In this document: piece after piece, positions 1 to 11,871 of the stretch | Numbering within the stretch: the stretch's first letter is position 1 | Layout: each line of letters starts with the position of its first letter | Assembly (NCBI GenBank): GCA_022376515.1 | Contig: WTXI01000053.1 | Coordinates: 124,001 to 188,000 of the forward strand | Direction of reading: 5' to 3' | Length of the DNA: 64,000 nucleotides | Origin: Lactifluus volemus | Lineage: Eukaryota > Basidiomycota > Agaricomycetes > Russulales > Russulaceae | Notes under the pieces: model-generated | Seen by the model: only the letters and a program-made list of their open reading frames with translations | Databases searched by the model: none | What the model was told of the DNA's origin: nothing | Position numbers and translations under genes: made by a program

Positions 1-5
1 TCGAC

Positions 6-642
6 TGAAAGCAGGTAGCACCGCCTGCTTGTGAGTTCAACAAAGGTGGAAAAAGGGACCAGAGAAGGACAGGGAGGAAGGAAGGAGGTAAACAGATGAG
101 CGGCGGCGAGGAAGGCAAACGCGTAGAAGTCCCGTAATCGGAGATCTAAGCGAAGGGGAGGAACGGAAAGGGAGAGTAGACGCGATCTTGAGAAGGCAGA
201 GACTTAGAGAGACTAAAGAAACTTGAAGCAAACGAGATATTTCGAGAACAACTGGTGAGCGGCGTATTCTCGCTGGCTCGTTTGTACAATTTCCGAGTCC
301 TATTTAAGTACATTCGAGCCTAGTAAACTAAAATGGCGAGCGCGTCGAAAACGGGGATGGAAGTAAGTCGCGTACTGAACGGGCACGAAACAAAGAGGCA
401 AGTAAGAGTCGTCGGAAGTGAGATGAAAGTGAAAGGAAAGGGCGCGAGGCATCTAAAGTAGCAGGGGAACAAAGGGGAAAGGGGGAGTAAGTCATGAAAG
501 AAAGGGAGTCAAAAATAAAACCTTCAAAGTCGCGTGCACCCTCAGAAGGCTTCACGGGATGCTCGCGGTCTCTTCGAGAGGTCGATAGGCCGTCAGCCTA
601 AACCGTGGGCGCGGCGCGAGGCACAGCACACAGCCCGAGACG
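6..642 (-). repeat. LTR-like repeat, copy 1 (reverse orientation)
   Basis: Read on the minus strand, this stretch aligns with 39222-39858 on the plus strand. Shared blocks include GTCTCGGGCTG, TGCCTCGCGCCG, GAGACCGCGAGCATCCC, CTCGAATGTAC.AAACGAGCCAGCGA and CTTAGATCTCC. The two copies are clearly homologous but heavily diverged. The shared end reads ...GCTTTCA, a CA terminus as expected for an LTR; a TG start is visible only in the second copy. The stretch is pyrimidine-rich on its own strand and has no long real ORF. No gag or pol sequence is attached, so solo LTR or LTR fragment is the best guess. The repeat may continue to about 1020, where the second copy no longer matches. Confidence 0.55.
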
Positions 643-1102
643 GAAGGAAAACTAAGCACAAAGAGTGAGAAAATACCAAACTGAGCGAACAATAGCGAAC
701 GCGAAGCGATCTAGCACGAAACGGGAAGCACAGGAAACGCGAGACATGAAAGAAACAAAGGAGAAGCACAGAAAAACGTCGTGCGACTCGAGGCCGCAGA
801 GGACGGGTGTATGGCCGAGGCGTAGTCGCATCGTGGCCGAGGAGGGATCGTGACCCCTTTCGAGATCGAAACGCGGGAGAACGAGATCTAAAGCAGTCTG
901 GAGAATTTGGTGAGCAGCAGCACAGATCGAGACGAGGAGGAAACGGGAGCTGTGCATACTAAGATGCACAATAGGAGGTTTCGAGGCCAGCCGCGAGGCT
1001 GACCCTACACGACCTTGCCAATGTTTCCGCGAAACTGGATAAACAAGCTCTGAACGCGGCTTTCGGTGGATGGCTCTTGAGCTATATGTTCTCGTCATCG
1101 CA

Positions 1103-1178
1103 AGACAAGCACTCCCTCGAGGACTTGTTCTAGCTCGTGGTCTTCATCCAGGGCATCAAACGTCCATTCAAGTTTCAA
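1103..1178 (-). pseudogene. Short relic of a fungal protein-coding gene
   Basis: The minus strand encodes the peptide EWTFDALDEDHELEQ. From memory, this resembles a motif (WTFxALDEDHELExFF) common in large agaricomycete membrane-associated families of the DUF6535 type. The similarity lasts only about 25 codons, then the frame runs into a stop. It looks like a gene fragment next to the LTR-like repeat. The assignment rests on one short motif and is weak. Confidence 0.3.
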
Positions 1179-1919
1179 GCCTGAGATATTACCCTTGATT
1201 TTCACTGACATTCTCGAGGTGGGCTGCTTTCACTATACTTGCCCAAGGTCCGTCCGCGATAAGTATTCGGTGTTCTGCATATCATCAAAGCGGATCAACC
1301 TGGCTGATAAAGAAAAAGGCATTGGTAAACGGTGCACAGTAGCAGGTCACGTCCAAGCAAAAACACTGAGGAAAATCCTTGGTACTTTCACAACTGTGTA
1401 GCCTTGATGAACGGGCCACGTCCAAAAGCCAACTGCGGCCGCGGACGCGCAAATGGCGGCCGATTTGTCCACGTGATCGTCCCCTCGGTCACGTCATGGC
1501 TCGGCGTTCGCCTTCCTTGTGAGCCCACGGCCACACGGCCCCGCGCTAACCTGACGGGCAGAGAATCGTGACGGTGCCAGCTTAGGGTGAAATGGCGAGA
1601 CATCGTGGATCATCCGTTTGTTGGCGCTGAGCGTTGTTTACATGCACACCCTCCTGCTGTCGTTCCTCATCAGTGGCACACTACGACCACACCCTAGCCT
1701 GCCTGAAGGCCCTGAACTGAAGGGCTGGAGCAAGTCATGGCTGTGCATCCAGAAAGGAGGAGGAAACCATGAGGAGGCTCGTGAACATAGGGCAATGTTT
1801 TTTTAGCTCGACAGTGTGACAGTGTCGGCACTTGCGACAAATAGCGTAGCGTGCAACACAAGGGAGAGATCTTTTTATTCATATGCGGCGTGTTTCGTTC
1901 CCCACGTTGTCAGATATTC
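1179..1919. other. Intergenic, no gene recognised
   Basis: Only short ORFs without codon-usage or motif support are present on either strand. I see no RNA gene. Confidence 0.5.
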
Positions 1920-2262
1920 GCCAGCTTCGGATTGGTCCATACAGTCGGTGGCGGCATTCTGACAGTTTCTCTTACTGTACAACATTCCAGTCGTGCTCCA
2001 CGTGACGTTATGTCTGCTCAACTTGCCCTAGCCAGTTTTGGATTGGTGCCTAAAATACTAGATGGCGGTGCTCTGACAGGTTTCTCTGGCTGTAACGATG
2101 TGCCAGTCATGACCCACCGTGACGTCCCCCCTCAACATTGCATTGCCCTAGCCAGCTTCTGATTGGTGCATTCAGCAAGTGGCGGTGCTCTGACACTTTT
2201 CTCTGGCTGTAACAACATCCCGGTCGTGCACCACTTTGACATCCTTGCTCAACATCCCGATG
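1920..2262 (+). repeat. Three tandem ~111-120 bp repeats upstream of a DUF6534 gene
   Basis: Units start at about 1920, 2031 and 2151, each with GCCAGYTTYKGATTGGT. Each continues with GGCGG..TTCTGACA or GGCGGTGCTCTGACA, a TTTCTCT.GCTGTA.CAA-type block, then a TGACGT-like core (TGACGTTA, TGACGTCC, TGACATCC) and CTCAAC. Every unit therefore carries an ATTGG, the reverse of a CCAAT box, and two carry an intact TGACGT, the ATF/CREB half-site. The array ends about 210 bp before the start codon at 2470. It could be an upstream activating array or only a decayed tandem repeat. Confidence 0.75.
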
Positions 2263-2390
2263 AACAGCCTGTCACAAAACGCCGGAATCAATTATCTGGT
2301 AAACTCCACTCGTTTAGTTCACATGACCTCGAAGATGCGTTCCAATACTCAGGTTTGTCGCTAGTATATGTTGTCAGTCTGACAAGGGGT

Positions 2391-2428
2391 GTTTAGACTC
2401 CGTGCGACCTCCCCAGGTGGACTTTTCT
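2391..2428 (+). promoter_or_regulatory. Conserved promoter block, DUF6534 gene 1
   Basis: GTTTAGAC.C.GTG.GACC...CCC.AGGT.G.CTTTT is shared with 5791-5830, in front of the second paralogue. In both cases it lies about 80 bp upstream of the start codon. Flanking sequence is much less alike, so this may be core promoter or 5'UTR sequence kept after the tandem duplication. Confidence 0.45.
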
Positions 2429-2469
2429 TATCCACCTACTCGTACACCGTTCGCTCTCTCCGCCATAAT

Positions 2470-4099
2470 ATGCCCGCCTTGCCTCCGATTCCGTCAGACA
2501 TTGCTCGCATGTAAGTGTCCAAGGCCCTTCTCAGGCGGAAACAGACTTATCTTCTGCATAGAGCTGCCCCTCTTGTACGTGTGGTGTCTTCAATTGACCT
2601 TTTGGCAGGCCTACCCACACTTTCTCTCCTCTTCAGCTTTTTGGAAATCTTTGGAATTGGGCCCTGTACGGCGTTCTGGTCGTTCAGCTCTGTGAGCTTC
2701 ACCTTATCTCTCGAAATGATTGTGAGCTTGCTTATCAGGCCCTAAAGACGTGTATAGCTACAATTTCCCAGATGATAAGAAGCTTCTCAAGCTACTTGGT
2801 ATGCAAAATCATTCATCTCCTTCTCCCCTTGCCCTCTGACGGTTCCTCTAAAGTATACGCAATCTTTTGCCTTGAAACATTACAAACGTCACTCAGCGGC
2901 GCAAACCTCTATTACTGGTTTGTCAGTGGCTTCGGGGATATGGATCACCTCGCCAGTCCCTATTTAGGTTCCTTCAATGTCCTCATGCTCGAGCCTGTGG
3001 TGTCATTGAGCGTCCAATTCTTTTTTGTTTATCGCATTTGGGTACTTAGCGCCAAAAAACAGTGGTGGTTATGCTTGACCATCTGTCTGGTGGGTTGATC
3101 GCCAAATATACAGCTATTTGATATATTTATTCTTTTCTTGTAGTGCTGTACAGTCGACGTAGTGGCTGCGTTCACAGGTGGTATTTATGTAAGCCTCATT
3201 ACTTTCATGTTGCCTTACATGCCTACTAACTGTAGTAGGCTCATGTCCATGATAAGTTCGCTAGCGGGAGTGCACTGAACGCCTTTGCAATAGTAAGGCA
3301 TCTGTCATGCTTAAGAACTACCTTAAGTCTTTGACGTTGATGATGTTACTCAGATCTGGCTGCTCGGTAGTGCGATAGCGGATATCCTTATCGCTGCCGC
3401 GATGCTTTATCACGTAAATATGTGATATTCTTCTTCAGGGTGGATCGTTCAAACTGACTAGTTTCCTTTCCCGCAGCTGGCTAGGATACGTAGGGACATG
3501 GATAGCCTTTTCAATCACCGCGCTCTGTTGAGGATTGTTGGACCGATCATCGAAACCAACTTCATGACAAGTACGTATCTTCTCTCTTGCGTGTACATCG
3601 ATTCATCGTTTGACATACATTCAGCATCCGTGGGCATCACTTCAATTTTGTTGGTCTTGATATTTCCTGTGCGTGTTTTCGAGTGCTGTCAGTTTCTGGT
3701 CTAATCGCATATCAATATAGCACGAGATCTATTACACCTGCCCGTGAGACACCTGCCTCCTTCCTAATATCATCACCTAACTCTCTACGTCTTGATTCAA
3801 GGATGTCCATTATCGGGAAATTGTAAGATTGTTACCAGTTTTTTAAATGTCATACCCACGTATGTATGGATAATCTCGACAGATACTCCAATACACTTCT
3901 TGTGTCCCTGAACAATCGCATTTCAATCCGTGAAGCTGCAGCTATCAAAGAGGTGGAAATGATATCACTGGCAGTGGAGCCCCTTGTTACCTCTCAATCT
4001 GGGAGCGATATGGGCTCCACAATCGAAAGTTTGCCAAATTCATACAACACCGTCGTTCGTGAGTTTGTGGCATTTCCGTGCTGCATCTACAATCACTGA
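2470..4099 (+). CDS. DUF6534-type multipass membrane protein, paralogue 1
   Basis: This is an intron-rich gene. A short first exon (MPALPPIPSDIAR, ending before gtaagt at 2511) is followed by a 13-nt micro-exon ending before gtacgt. Later exons read LFGNLWNWALYGVLVVQL, VYSYNFPDDKKLLKLL, then a long exon with TLQTSLSGANLYYWF and VQFFFVYRIWVL. The last exons read CTVDVVAAFTGGIY, IWLLGSAIADILIAAAMLYH, LLRIVGPIIETNFMT and KLYSNTLLVSLNNR. The order of hydrophobic segments and the closing LYSNTLLxxLNxR motif are typical of agaricomycete DUF6534 proteins, which have about seven membrane helices and no known function. Exon borders were fixed by comparison with the paralogue at 5874. The final exon may read into a further intron at the gtgagt near 4059, so the exact C-terminus is uncertain. 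Confidence 0.8.
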
Positions 4100-5790
4100 C
4101 ACGAACCCAATTTGCAAATGCTAGCATGAGTTGGATGTGGGCTCTTCTAACTGGTCACCTCACAAGCAGTTATATTGTTGTAGGTACTGTGCGAGTAATG
4201 TGAACTCAGCGACTGCACACGGCGTCAGGAGAAGTCAGACTGGGTTAAATGAGATAATACGGTAATCTGGGAATAACTGGCAAGGCACGTGACCCCATCC
4301 GGTCCCGATGCCATCACCTGAAGGTGTGACCTCAATGTCCACAAAACAGGTTCTGCGGTCTGAGGAGGCCGATGTAATGCAACGCTCGGAAAAATGCCAC
4401 AGAAAATGTCCAATTAGTGGGCCCGCCGAGTCCCATCCCATTGCGGGCGTCCCACAGGCGAATTGTGCGGCCCTATGGTGCGGCGATGATATTCTCATCC
4501 TCGCTTCAGACGGGCTCAGAGATAAGCGGGATGAAGGGGCGCGAAACTGCGAATGGCTAGGCCGCCTTGCACAAGTTTACGCAATCTCCTCGCTCGTCCC
4601 TGCGTCAAAAGGCGCAAGGCGCAAAGTCACAGAGCGCGACACAGAAAAGAGATAGTCCGGGGCATCAGAAGTGTTGGTGTTAGTGATAGTCGTAATGGAT
4701 TCGGACCCGCGTTCATGAGGGAAGGTAATAGTGGTGTCCATTTCTACGCGTTGACTTGGGTTATGCGGTCCTGGGCCTGAAGCTGTGGTGGGTTGAAAAC
4801 GGGGAACGGAAACGGAAACGAAGGAAATTGCAGGAATACAGTAGTCTCTGGGGCACACCGCTTGCGAGCAGGCACGGTATCGTGGCAACCTTGCCGAGGT
4901 AGAATGAGTAGACAGTTGTCTAGCTTACTGTACCGAAAATGGTGACATGTCGAAAGACACCTTCTACGGGGTGCCAAACATAATAACAGAAGAAAAAAGT
5001 CTACAAGGCATGAGATTCGAGAAGCTCTCATCACCTGGATAGAGTCTGGCCGTTTGCCGTATTCCGTGGGAAAATGGGGTGAAAGTCCGGTAAAACCCGA
5101 ACTGTAACTGTATTCTCGGACCCGTGGTCGTGTGAGTACACCAAGAGTTTCAACTTGGCGTTGAATGTACGCGCGAAGGTGCACGGGTGAGCTTTAATTA
5201 CCTAGCCTAGTGTAGTTTAGCGATACTGTAGTACAGGTGTCAAGGTATAATTCAAACGATTCGGAGTGTGACTCTACACCGAGCCCGAGGCGTAAAGTTA
5301 GGAATGTGGTGATGACAACACCATGCAGCCACCCAAGCAGCTGGCCGTATTGTACAACATCATGGATCAGTCAATTTTTAGCTCCGATGAAGAAGAACAG
5401 TGATGCTCCACGAAACGCGACCATCACTAGGCCACGATACTACTGTGAACTATATCGGCAGGGGCTCGATGTTTGTCTCAGACACCTCCTTCACCAGGTA
5501 CATAGATGGCCACAATTTTTCTGGCTGTTGCAAAGTCTGACATCCGCTCCGCAAGTCAACATCTCGACATTCAGGCCAGCTGTACCTTTTTCTTTGACCA
5601 TCTGATTACCGGACTCGGAAAGGCACATACAGCGGGATCAATTACCGTATCCGGTTAATATATATTATCTACATTTTTCATATTGTCACCCGGGCCTAGA
5701 AGTCTAGAAAACGCTAGTGCAGTTTACGCTGTGTCAACCTTAGTCTTGTCTCTAAGTTACAACTGTATATGTTATGGGCGCGTACGGGAT
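4100..5790. other. Spacer between DUF6534 paralogues
   Basis: Several ORFs of 70-150 codons exist (for example 4744-5184 minus and 5237-5605 plus). They overlap on opposite strands, show no recognisable motif and lack convincing splice structure. I see no repeat in common with the rest of the window. Confidence 0.4.
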
Positions 5791-5830
5791 GTTTAGATAC
5801 TTGTGTGACCCCCCCACAGGTAGTCTTTTA
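5791..5830 (+). promoter_or_regulatory. Conserved promoter block, DUF6534 gene 2
   Basis: Counterpart of 2391-2428 (GTTTAGATACTTGTGTGACC, then C-rich, AGGTAGTCTTTT), about 83 bp before the start codon at 5874. Confidence 0.45.
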
Positions 5831-5873
5831 ACTCCCTAGTACCTCATAGGCTGCTCGCCCTCTGAGCTACAAC

Positions 5874-7417
5874 ATGTCAGCATCACCTCCAATTCCTCCA
5901 GACATCGCTCGTATGTAAGTATTTCTTCGTACAAGATCCGTTCTCTAGTGGCAGTGGACTTACTTTTTTTTGTTAGAACTGCTCCCCTCGTACGTGTGGT
6001 GCTTTGACCATATCGTCAGTCACACTCACACTTTCCTTCCTCTTCAGCTTTTGGGATATCTATGGAACTGGGCCTTGTACGGCGTTCTGGTAGTCCAGAT
6101 TTGTGAGCACTACCTTGTATTGCAATAACTGTCAGGTTGTTTATCAGAACATAAAGACGTGTATAGCTACAATTTCCCAGGCGATAGGAAGCTTCTCAAG
6201 CTCTTTGGTAAGCAAAATTGTTCGTAACCCCTCGACCGCTCGCCTTCTGACAATCACACTATAGTATACGCTATCTTTCTCCTCGAGACGTTGCAAACAT
6301 CACTCAGCGGCGCAGACCTTTATTACTGGTTTGCCAGTGGTTATGGTAATCTCAAACACCTCGCCAATCCTTATGCATCTTCCTTCGACATTCCCGTGAT
6401 TGGAGTTGTGGTGTCATTGGCTGTTCAATTCTTTTTCGTTTATCGTATCTGGGTACTTGGCAAGAAAAAGTGCCTGTGGTTATGCCTCATCATTTGTCTG
6501 GTAGCTTGATCGCCAACGCGCAGCTGTTCCATATATTTATTCGTTACTTACAGTGCTCCATCACTGACGCAACAGCTGCATTCGCCGGTGGCATTTATGT
6601 AAGCCTCGTCAGTCTCATGTTGAGTTTATTCTTACTCATTGTAACTAGACTTTTGTCCATAGTATGTTCGCCAGGGGTAACATACTGCAGATCCTTGCGT
6701 TGGTAAGATATCATGCTTACGCATTATCCAAGTCTCAGACTATTGACTCGAATTATCTCAGATCTGGGTTATCGCAAATATGATGGCGGACATCCTCATC
6801 GCTGGCGCGATGCTTTATCATGTAAATATGCGGTATTTTCCTTCGGGGTGGATTGTTCAATTTTGACTATTTTCTTTTTCGGCACTGTAGCTGGCACAAA
6901 GACGCAGGGACACAGTTGGCTTTTTCAATGACCGCGCTCTAGTGAAGATTGTTAGACTGATCATCGAGACCAACGTAATGACAAGTATGGGTGTTCTTGC
7001 TGCCTACGCACCGACTCATCGTTTGACATACATTCAGCATCCGTGGGTATTATTACCTTTTTCATGATTGTTTTGTTTCCCGTGCGTGTCTTTCGAGTAT
7101 ATTATTTTAATTCTGATCTGACCACACATCAATACAGCACGAGATCTATTACATATGCCCGTGAGACTCTACCTCTTCCCTGATATCCATCATCTAACTA
7201 TCCATCTCCCAAGAGCGGCCGTTTTTGGAAAACTGTAAGATTGTTGCTACTTCTTTTTATGCCAAGTCCATGTACGCATGACCTTTTCAGATACTCTAAC
7301 ACACTTCTCGTCACGCTCAACAATCGCATTTCAATCCGTGATTCCAATGAAGCCACGGCTGCCGATGAGATCAAATTCCAAACAATGGCTACAGTCGCCT
7401 CGAGCAATATCGCTTAA
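5874..7417 (+). CDS. DUF6534-type multipass membrane protein, paralogue 2
   Basis: This is a tandem duplicate of the gene at 2470 with the same exon plan. It starts MSASPPIPPDIAR, uses a 13-nt micro-exon (AACTGCTCCCCTC) between acceptor and gtacgt, then encodes LLGYLWNWALYGVLVVQI and VYSYNFPGDRKLLKLF. It continues with TLQTSLSGADLYYWF, VQFFFVYRIWVLGKKK, TDATAAFAGGIY, IWVIANMMADILIAGAMLYH and KLYSNTLLVTLNNRISIR. It stops at 7415-7417. All exons stay open when joined by GT-AG sites shared with the paralogue, so the gene looks intact. The function of the family is unknown; a membrane location is inferred from the hydrophobic segments. The C-terminal tail (DSNEATAADEIKF...) differs from that of paralogue 1. 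Confidence 0.82.
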
Positions 7418-8355
7418 TCTGAGCATATAAGGCGGCCTCACAGAGAGTGGTCGTTTTTTTTCTGCACCCCATCATTGATACCCATTTGAAGATATTACAC
7501 GATTTACCAGGATTTTTTTGTCACGACTCACGAACAGTCACAATCGGTAACTGTACATGTGAACACTGTAATATCACGTTACTACTAGTAGTCTGGCAGC
7601 GTTCGGAATGCGCCTTTGATCCTTATTAAGTACTTCTGTCATTCTCGTAGAAGCTTCTGGTGCGCTTGCGGTGTGTCGCGCGAATCAACGGGGCGGGCTG
7701 ATCTGAGCAGCACGAATTTACCCTGGTGGTAATTCGGGGCCGGGATCCATCAACAGATGATTATCCTGCACGGCTCGCTGCCGCAGTGTGACGGGGTAGG
7801 ATACGACAGGTAACAGAGCTTCCGCACTACTGTACCCTGACAATTTCTACAGCGCTGCGCGATGACCGCCTCTGATCTGCCGCACAGTATATTGAGACAC
7901 CGCCAGTGAGAACCGAACATGGGTCATGCTGGGCCTTCATGCAATTCCTTCCTTACCATATTCACCCATCCCGTTCCGTCGGACTGAATCAGTCCTTCAT
8001 CGACAAATGCTGTGTCCACTTCTATCCTTGTAAATGCACATAGTAGGAACACGCGTTTTCTATTAACGCAAAGGTGTAGTCATCGGCGGCTTTTGAGTGG
8101 ATTGGCTGGACAAGTCGGATAACTTTCACGTCCACAGACTCGGGGACCTGGGCAGTCTCTGGCTTGGTCTCTGGTTGCCAAAAGTTTGGATCTCCGCCTG
8201 CCAACGTCGGCTCCCATTTACAACAGTCACCGCATTAGGCCGGACGCCGGGAACGGCGGGAAGGGACTCATTGACCACCGAATCACAGGTTTTGGGAAGC
8301 AGTGTGTGTCCATTACTGTATCGTTATCATGAGCCCTCACAGCGCTACGCTCACC
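7418..8355. other. Intergenic, no gene recognised
   Basis: Upstream region of STAND gene A. Short ORFs only, with no repeat family recognised. Confidence 0.4.
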
Positions 8356-11300
8356 ATGTCAAACACGCCCTCCACGACTGACCCGGACTCACACTTTCGG
8401 ACCATTCTCAACGACGCTTTAGAAAGATTCAAGAAAAGGACGGGAAAAGACCTCGCCTCTCATCCGCTACTTCGCGACAATCCTATTGCTCGACAGTCTC
8501 CCAAAGACTTTCTCGCACTTCTCCAAAGCGAAGACCTTTACTCCGATCTCGGTCAGCGTGAGAGTAGCCGCGGTACGTCAACAAAATGGTTAGACAAGAC
8601 CGTGGACGCAGTGAACCAAGTTTTCCAAGTCATTGCCCCCGGTGTTAGCATAGTCAGTTAGAAGACGTACTCAACATGCCTGAGGGTCACTACTCTGACG
8701 TTAATTTTACAGGTATATCCTCCTGCGGGGGTGATCTTTGCTGCGATTGGCTTCCTTCTCTCAGTAAGTGAATTCCTCTGTCCTTTTGCCTGAACTATTG
8801 CGACAACCATATCTTTCAGACAGCTAAAGCTGTAGGCTCTAGTCGTGGTACTACTCAACGTACACTCGCTGAGCTCTTTCAACGCATCGAGAGGTTTATC
8901 AGGCGCCTTGAGTCATATACAAAGGTCTCACCTACGCCAGAATTGCAGGAAGTAATTGTCAATGTCATGGCTGAAGTACTTTCTGTCCTGGCTATTGCGA
9001 CGGAGGTGATAGCGCGGGGAAAAGCAGGTGAGGTTGTCTTCTGTGTTGAAGTACCACTGTTGGCTTATGCATGTTAAGAAACGGTCCTGAATGAGCTTTT
9101 GGGAAATACTGAGATCAACGATACTCTGCGTCGGCTGGATGACCTGACGAAAGAAGAAGCTCTCGCAGCGGTTGCACAGGCCATTGATGAGGCACACCGT
9201 GCCCGTGACGAAGTGAGCCGTGTCGTCGGGGGGGTAGAGCGCGTTGAGCGCGAAGTGGAGGACATCAAGAATAGAGTGGAAGGCCTTGAAGAAGGACAAA
9301 TGAACGACTGTCTTCGCTATCTGGATGGTGAGCAAACCGTATTCTACGCGTCATCCATATAACCTGACAACGTGTGCAGAAGCGATCGAACAAATGGCGA
9401 AGGACCCTTCCACGCTGGACCGTACCATGCGTACGTGATCATGTCATAACCCCATCCATGGATTTTAAACGCTTAAACATCCTCACAGGGCAAAACTTGC
9501 GGCGGGCTCTTAGAGGATGGCTCTCTACCCCAGATTCTTCCGTAAATTACAAGACTGCACTCGAATTGCACCTTGAAGGCACTACGACCTGGTTCACTGA
9601 AGATAAATCGTTTTCAGAGTGGAAAGACCCGAATTATAAGAAGTCCGGCTCCTTGCTGTTGGTATACGGAAGACGTACGCTCTACCGCCCTTTACACTCC
9701 GCATTATTTCTAACGAACTTTCTGCTTATAGCGGGCACTGGCAAGACCGTTCTTACGTGCGTTTCCTCCAAATCGTTTCGAGGGCCGAAACTAATGTTAT
9801 CGAACGTCGACTAGCTCTGCGGTCATTCGGAATATCAACAATAACTTGAACTCCAGCATTGCGTTACCTTTCGTGGCCTACTTTTTTTTCGACTTTAAAG
9901 ATCCCGAAAAGCAGGATACGCGTGCCCTACTCTCGTCTTTCCTTGTTCAGCTCTCCGACCAATCCGATTCTTACTGCGACAAACTTCTCGACTTGTATTC
10001 GTCACATCGTCGCCGCTCTGGGGTGCCCAAGCCCACGAATGAAGATCTTACGGAATGCCTCAAGGAGATGCTCAAGTTGCCTACACAAATCCCAATTTAT
10101 CTTATTATCGACGCTCTCGATGAGTGTCCTGTCCGTCATGTGGACCGTTGGGGTATACCATCATCACGTGGAAAAGTCCTCGAGCTTGTGAAGGGACTCG
10201 TCGAGTTACACCTTCCAAATCTGCGACTATTTGTCACTAGTCGTCCAGAGAACGACATCCGGGCTAATCTCGACTTGAAATCTTTGAAACCTCCAACTTC
10301 TACTTCTATATCCCTCGAGGATGAAGAGGGACAGAAGAGGGGCATAGATGACTACATCATCCATGTTGTTCGTTCATTGATGAGCATGAATGGGTGGGGG
10401 GAGGAACACAAGAACCTGGTCATCAGTACGCTCTCAAATAGAGCTGGTGGAATGTGAGGATGTTCTTGTCTGCCTTTCATATTCGCTCACGCTTTTGAAC
10501 AGGTATCGCTGGGTTGATTGTCAGCTTGAATTGCTACGTGACTGCGATGCGTCAGAACTGCAGCGCACCCTTGGCGAGTTGCCCGCGACCCTGGACGAGA
10601 CTTATGTCCGCATACTACAGCAAATCCCTGCCAGGAAACGGGATCGTGCTCGCCGACTCTTGCAATGTCTCGCGGTGGCTGCCCGTCCACTTCGAGTCGA
10701 GGAGCTTGCGGGGATACTTTCAAATGAGATCACTACCATGGGGACTTCACCCAACGCGAACGAAGGCGGGGAACAAGCTATTCGGTTGGCATGCTCCAGT
10801 CTAGTCACTGTCATCGATGACCATGGTTCCCGTTTTGTGCAATTCTCACACTTCTCCGTCAAGGAGCTTCTCACATCAGAACATATCTCCGGTTTAAACT
10901 GTGTTGCCCACTACCGTGTGTTACCTGAACCTGCACACACGACGATGGCGCAAGCTTGCCTTGCTGTCTTACTCCAGTTGGACTACCGCACAATCGAGAC
11001 GAACATCAAGCACTTTCCTCTAGCCGACTATGTCGTTAAATATTTCCCCAATCATGCCGAGTTCGGGTATGTTATATCGCACCTAGGAGATCAGATCGAC
11101 ACTTTCCTTGACACAGAGAAACCGCACTTGGCTGGGTGGATTGATGCCCACAGGTACGGCTCTCGGTGGTGGACGAAGAATTCTTTGGAAGGACGAAAGG
11201 GAATGCCATTATACCACATTGCGGAACTTGGGTACGTTGGCATGGCGCGGCACCTCATTTCAAAGCGTCCACAAGATGTGAACGCCAGAGGTGGTTTCTA

Positions 11301-11871
11301 TGGTACGGCGTTGCACGTGGCGGTGAAGAAGGGAAACGTCGAGATCTCAAGGCTACTACTCGAGAAAATCCAAGACGTGAATGTTCGGGGCCAGAACAAC
11401 AGGACCCCGCTCCATTTAGCATGCGACTCTGGACACAGCGAAATTGTGCAGCTGATACTTGACGCCGTGATCGGCCGTACAAGTAGTAATGAAAATGCGA
11501 TCCCTCCCATATCCACATCGACTTCGCGATCTAGTCTGATCCCCCTATTCAAGGTGATGAAAAGTTTGAAGAACTTGACTGAATTCCGCAAGCGGTCTCG
11601 ATATGTCAAGCCATCTCAATCTCCCGAGCCATCTCGATCTGACCAGGATTTCGAAATTTATATATGTATCAATGCCTGTGACTCGTTCGGCCAGACAGCA
11701 TTACATCGTGCGTGTATTCAGGGAAACCTCGCAATTATGCGGTTATTACTGGATCACGGTGCGGAAGTGAATGTGTGGGATTATCTGGGAATGTCTCCGC
11801 GGGACTATGCGCCAATATTCGATCATAATTTGGGTATGGATGTGCTGGTACGTCAGGAACAACTTATTTAG
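8356..11871 (+). CDS. STAND protein A: Goodbye-like, coiled-coil, NACHT, ankyrin
   Basis: This is an NLR-like signal-transducing ATPase. Exons join through GT-AG sites. The N-terminal helical Goodbye-like region includes RTILNDALERFKKRTG and VYPPAGVIFAAIGFLLS. Next comes a segment with heptad spacing (EVSRVVGGVERVEREVEDI), probably a coiled coil. The NACHT part has a P-loop GRPGTGKT, assembled across the intron starting gtacgc near 9675, then AYFFFDFKD and Walker B YLIIDALDEC. A winged-helix-like region follows (RLLQCLAVAARPLRVEEL, VQFSHFSVKELL). The C-terminus has only about three ankyrin-like repeats (YGTALHVAVKKGNVEISRLL, RTPLHLACDSGHSEIVQLIL, QTALHRACIQGNLAIMRLLL), interrupted by a Ser-rich linker. 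The start at 8356 has a good CACC context; an in-frame ATG at 8329 is possible. It is clearly more distant from B and C than they are from each other. A role in non-self recognition or cell death is inferred from the family only. Confidence 0.8.

Noticed and set aside
4744..5184. 146-codon minus-strand ORF between DUF6534 genes
   Set aside because: Overlaps ORFs on the other strand, has no recognisable domain, and its composition is not gene-like.
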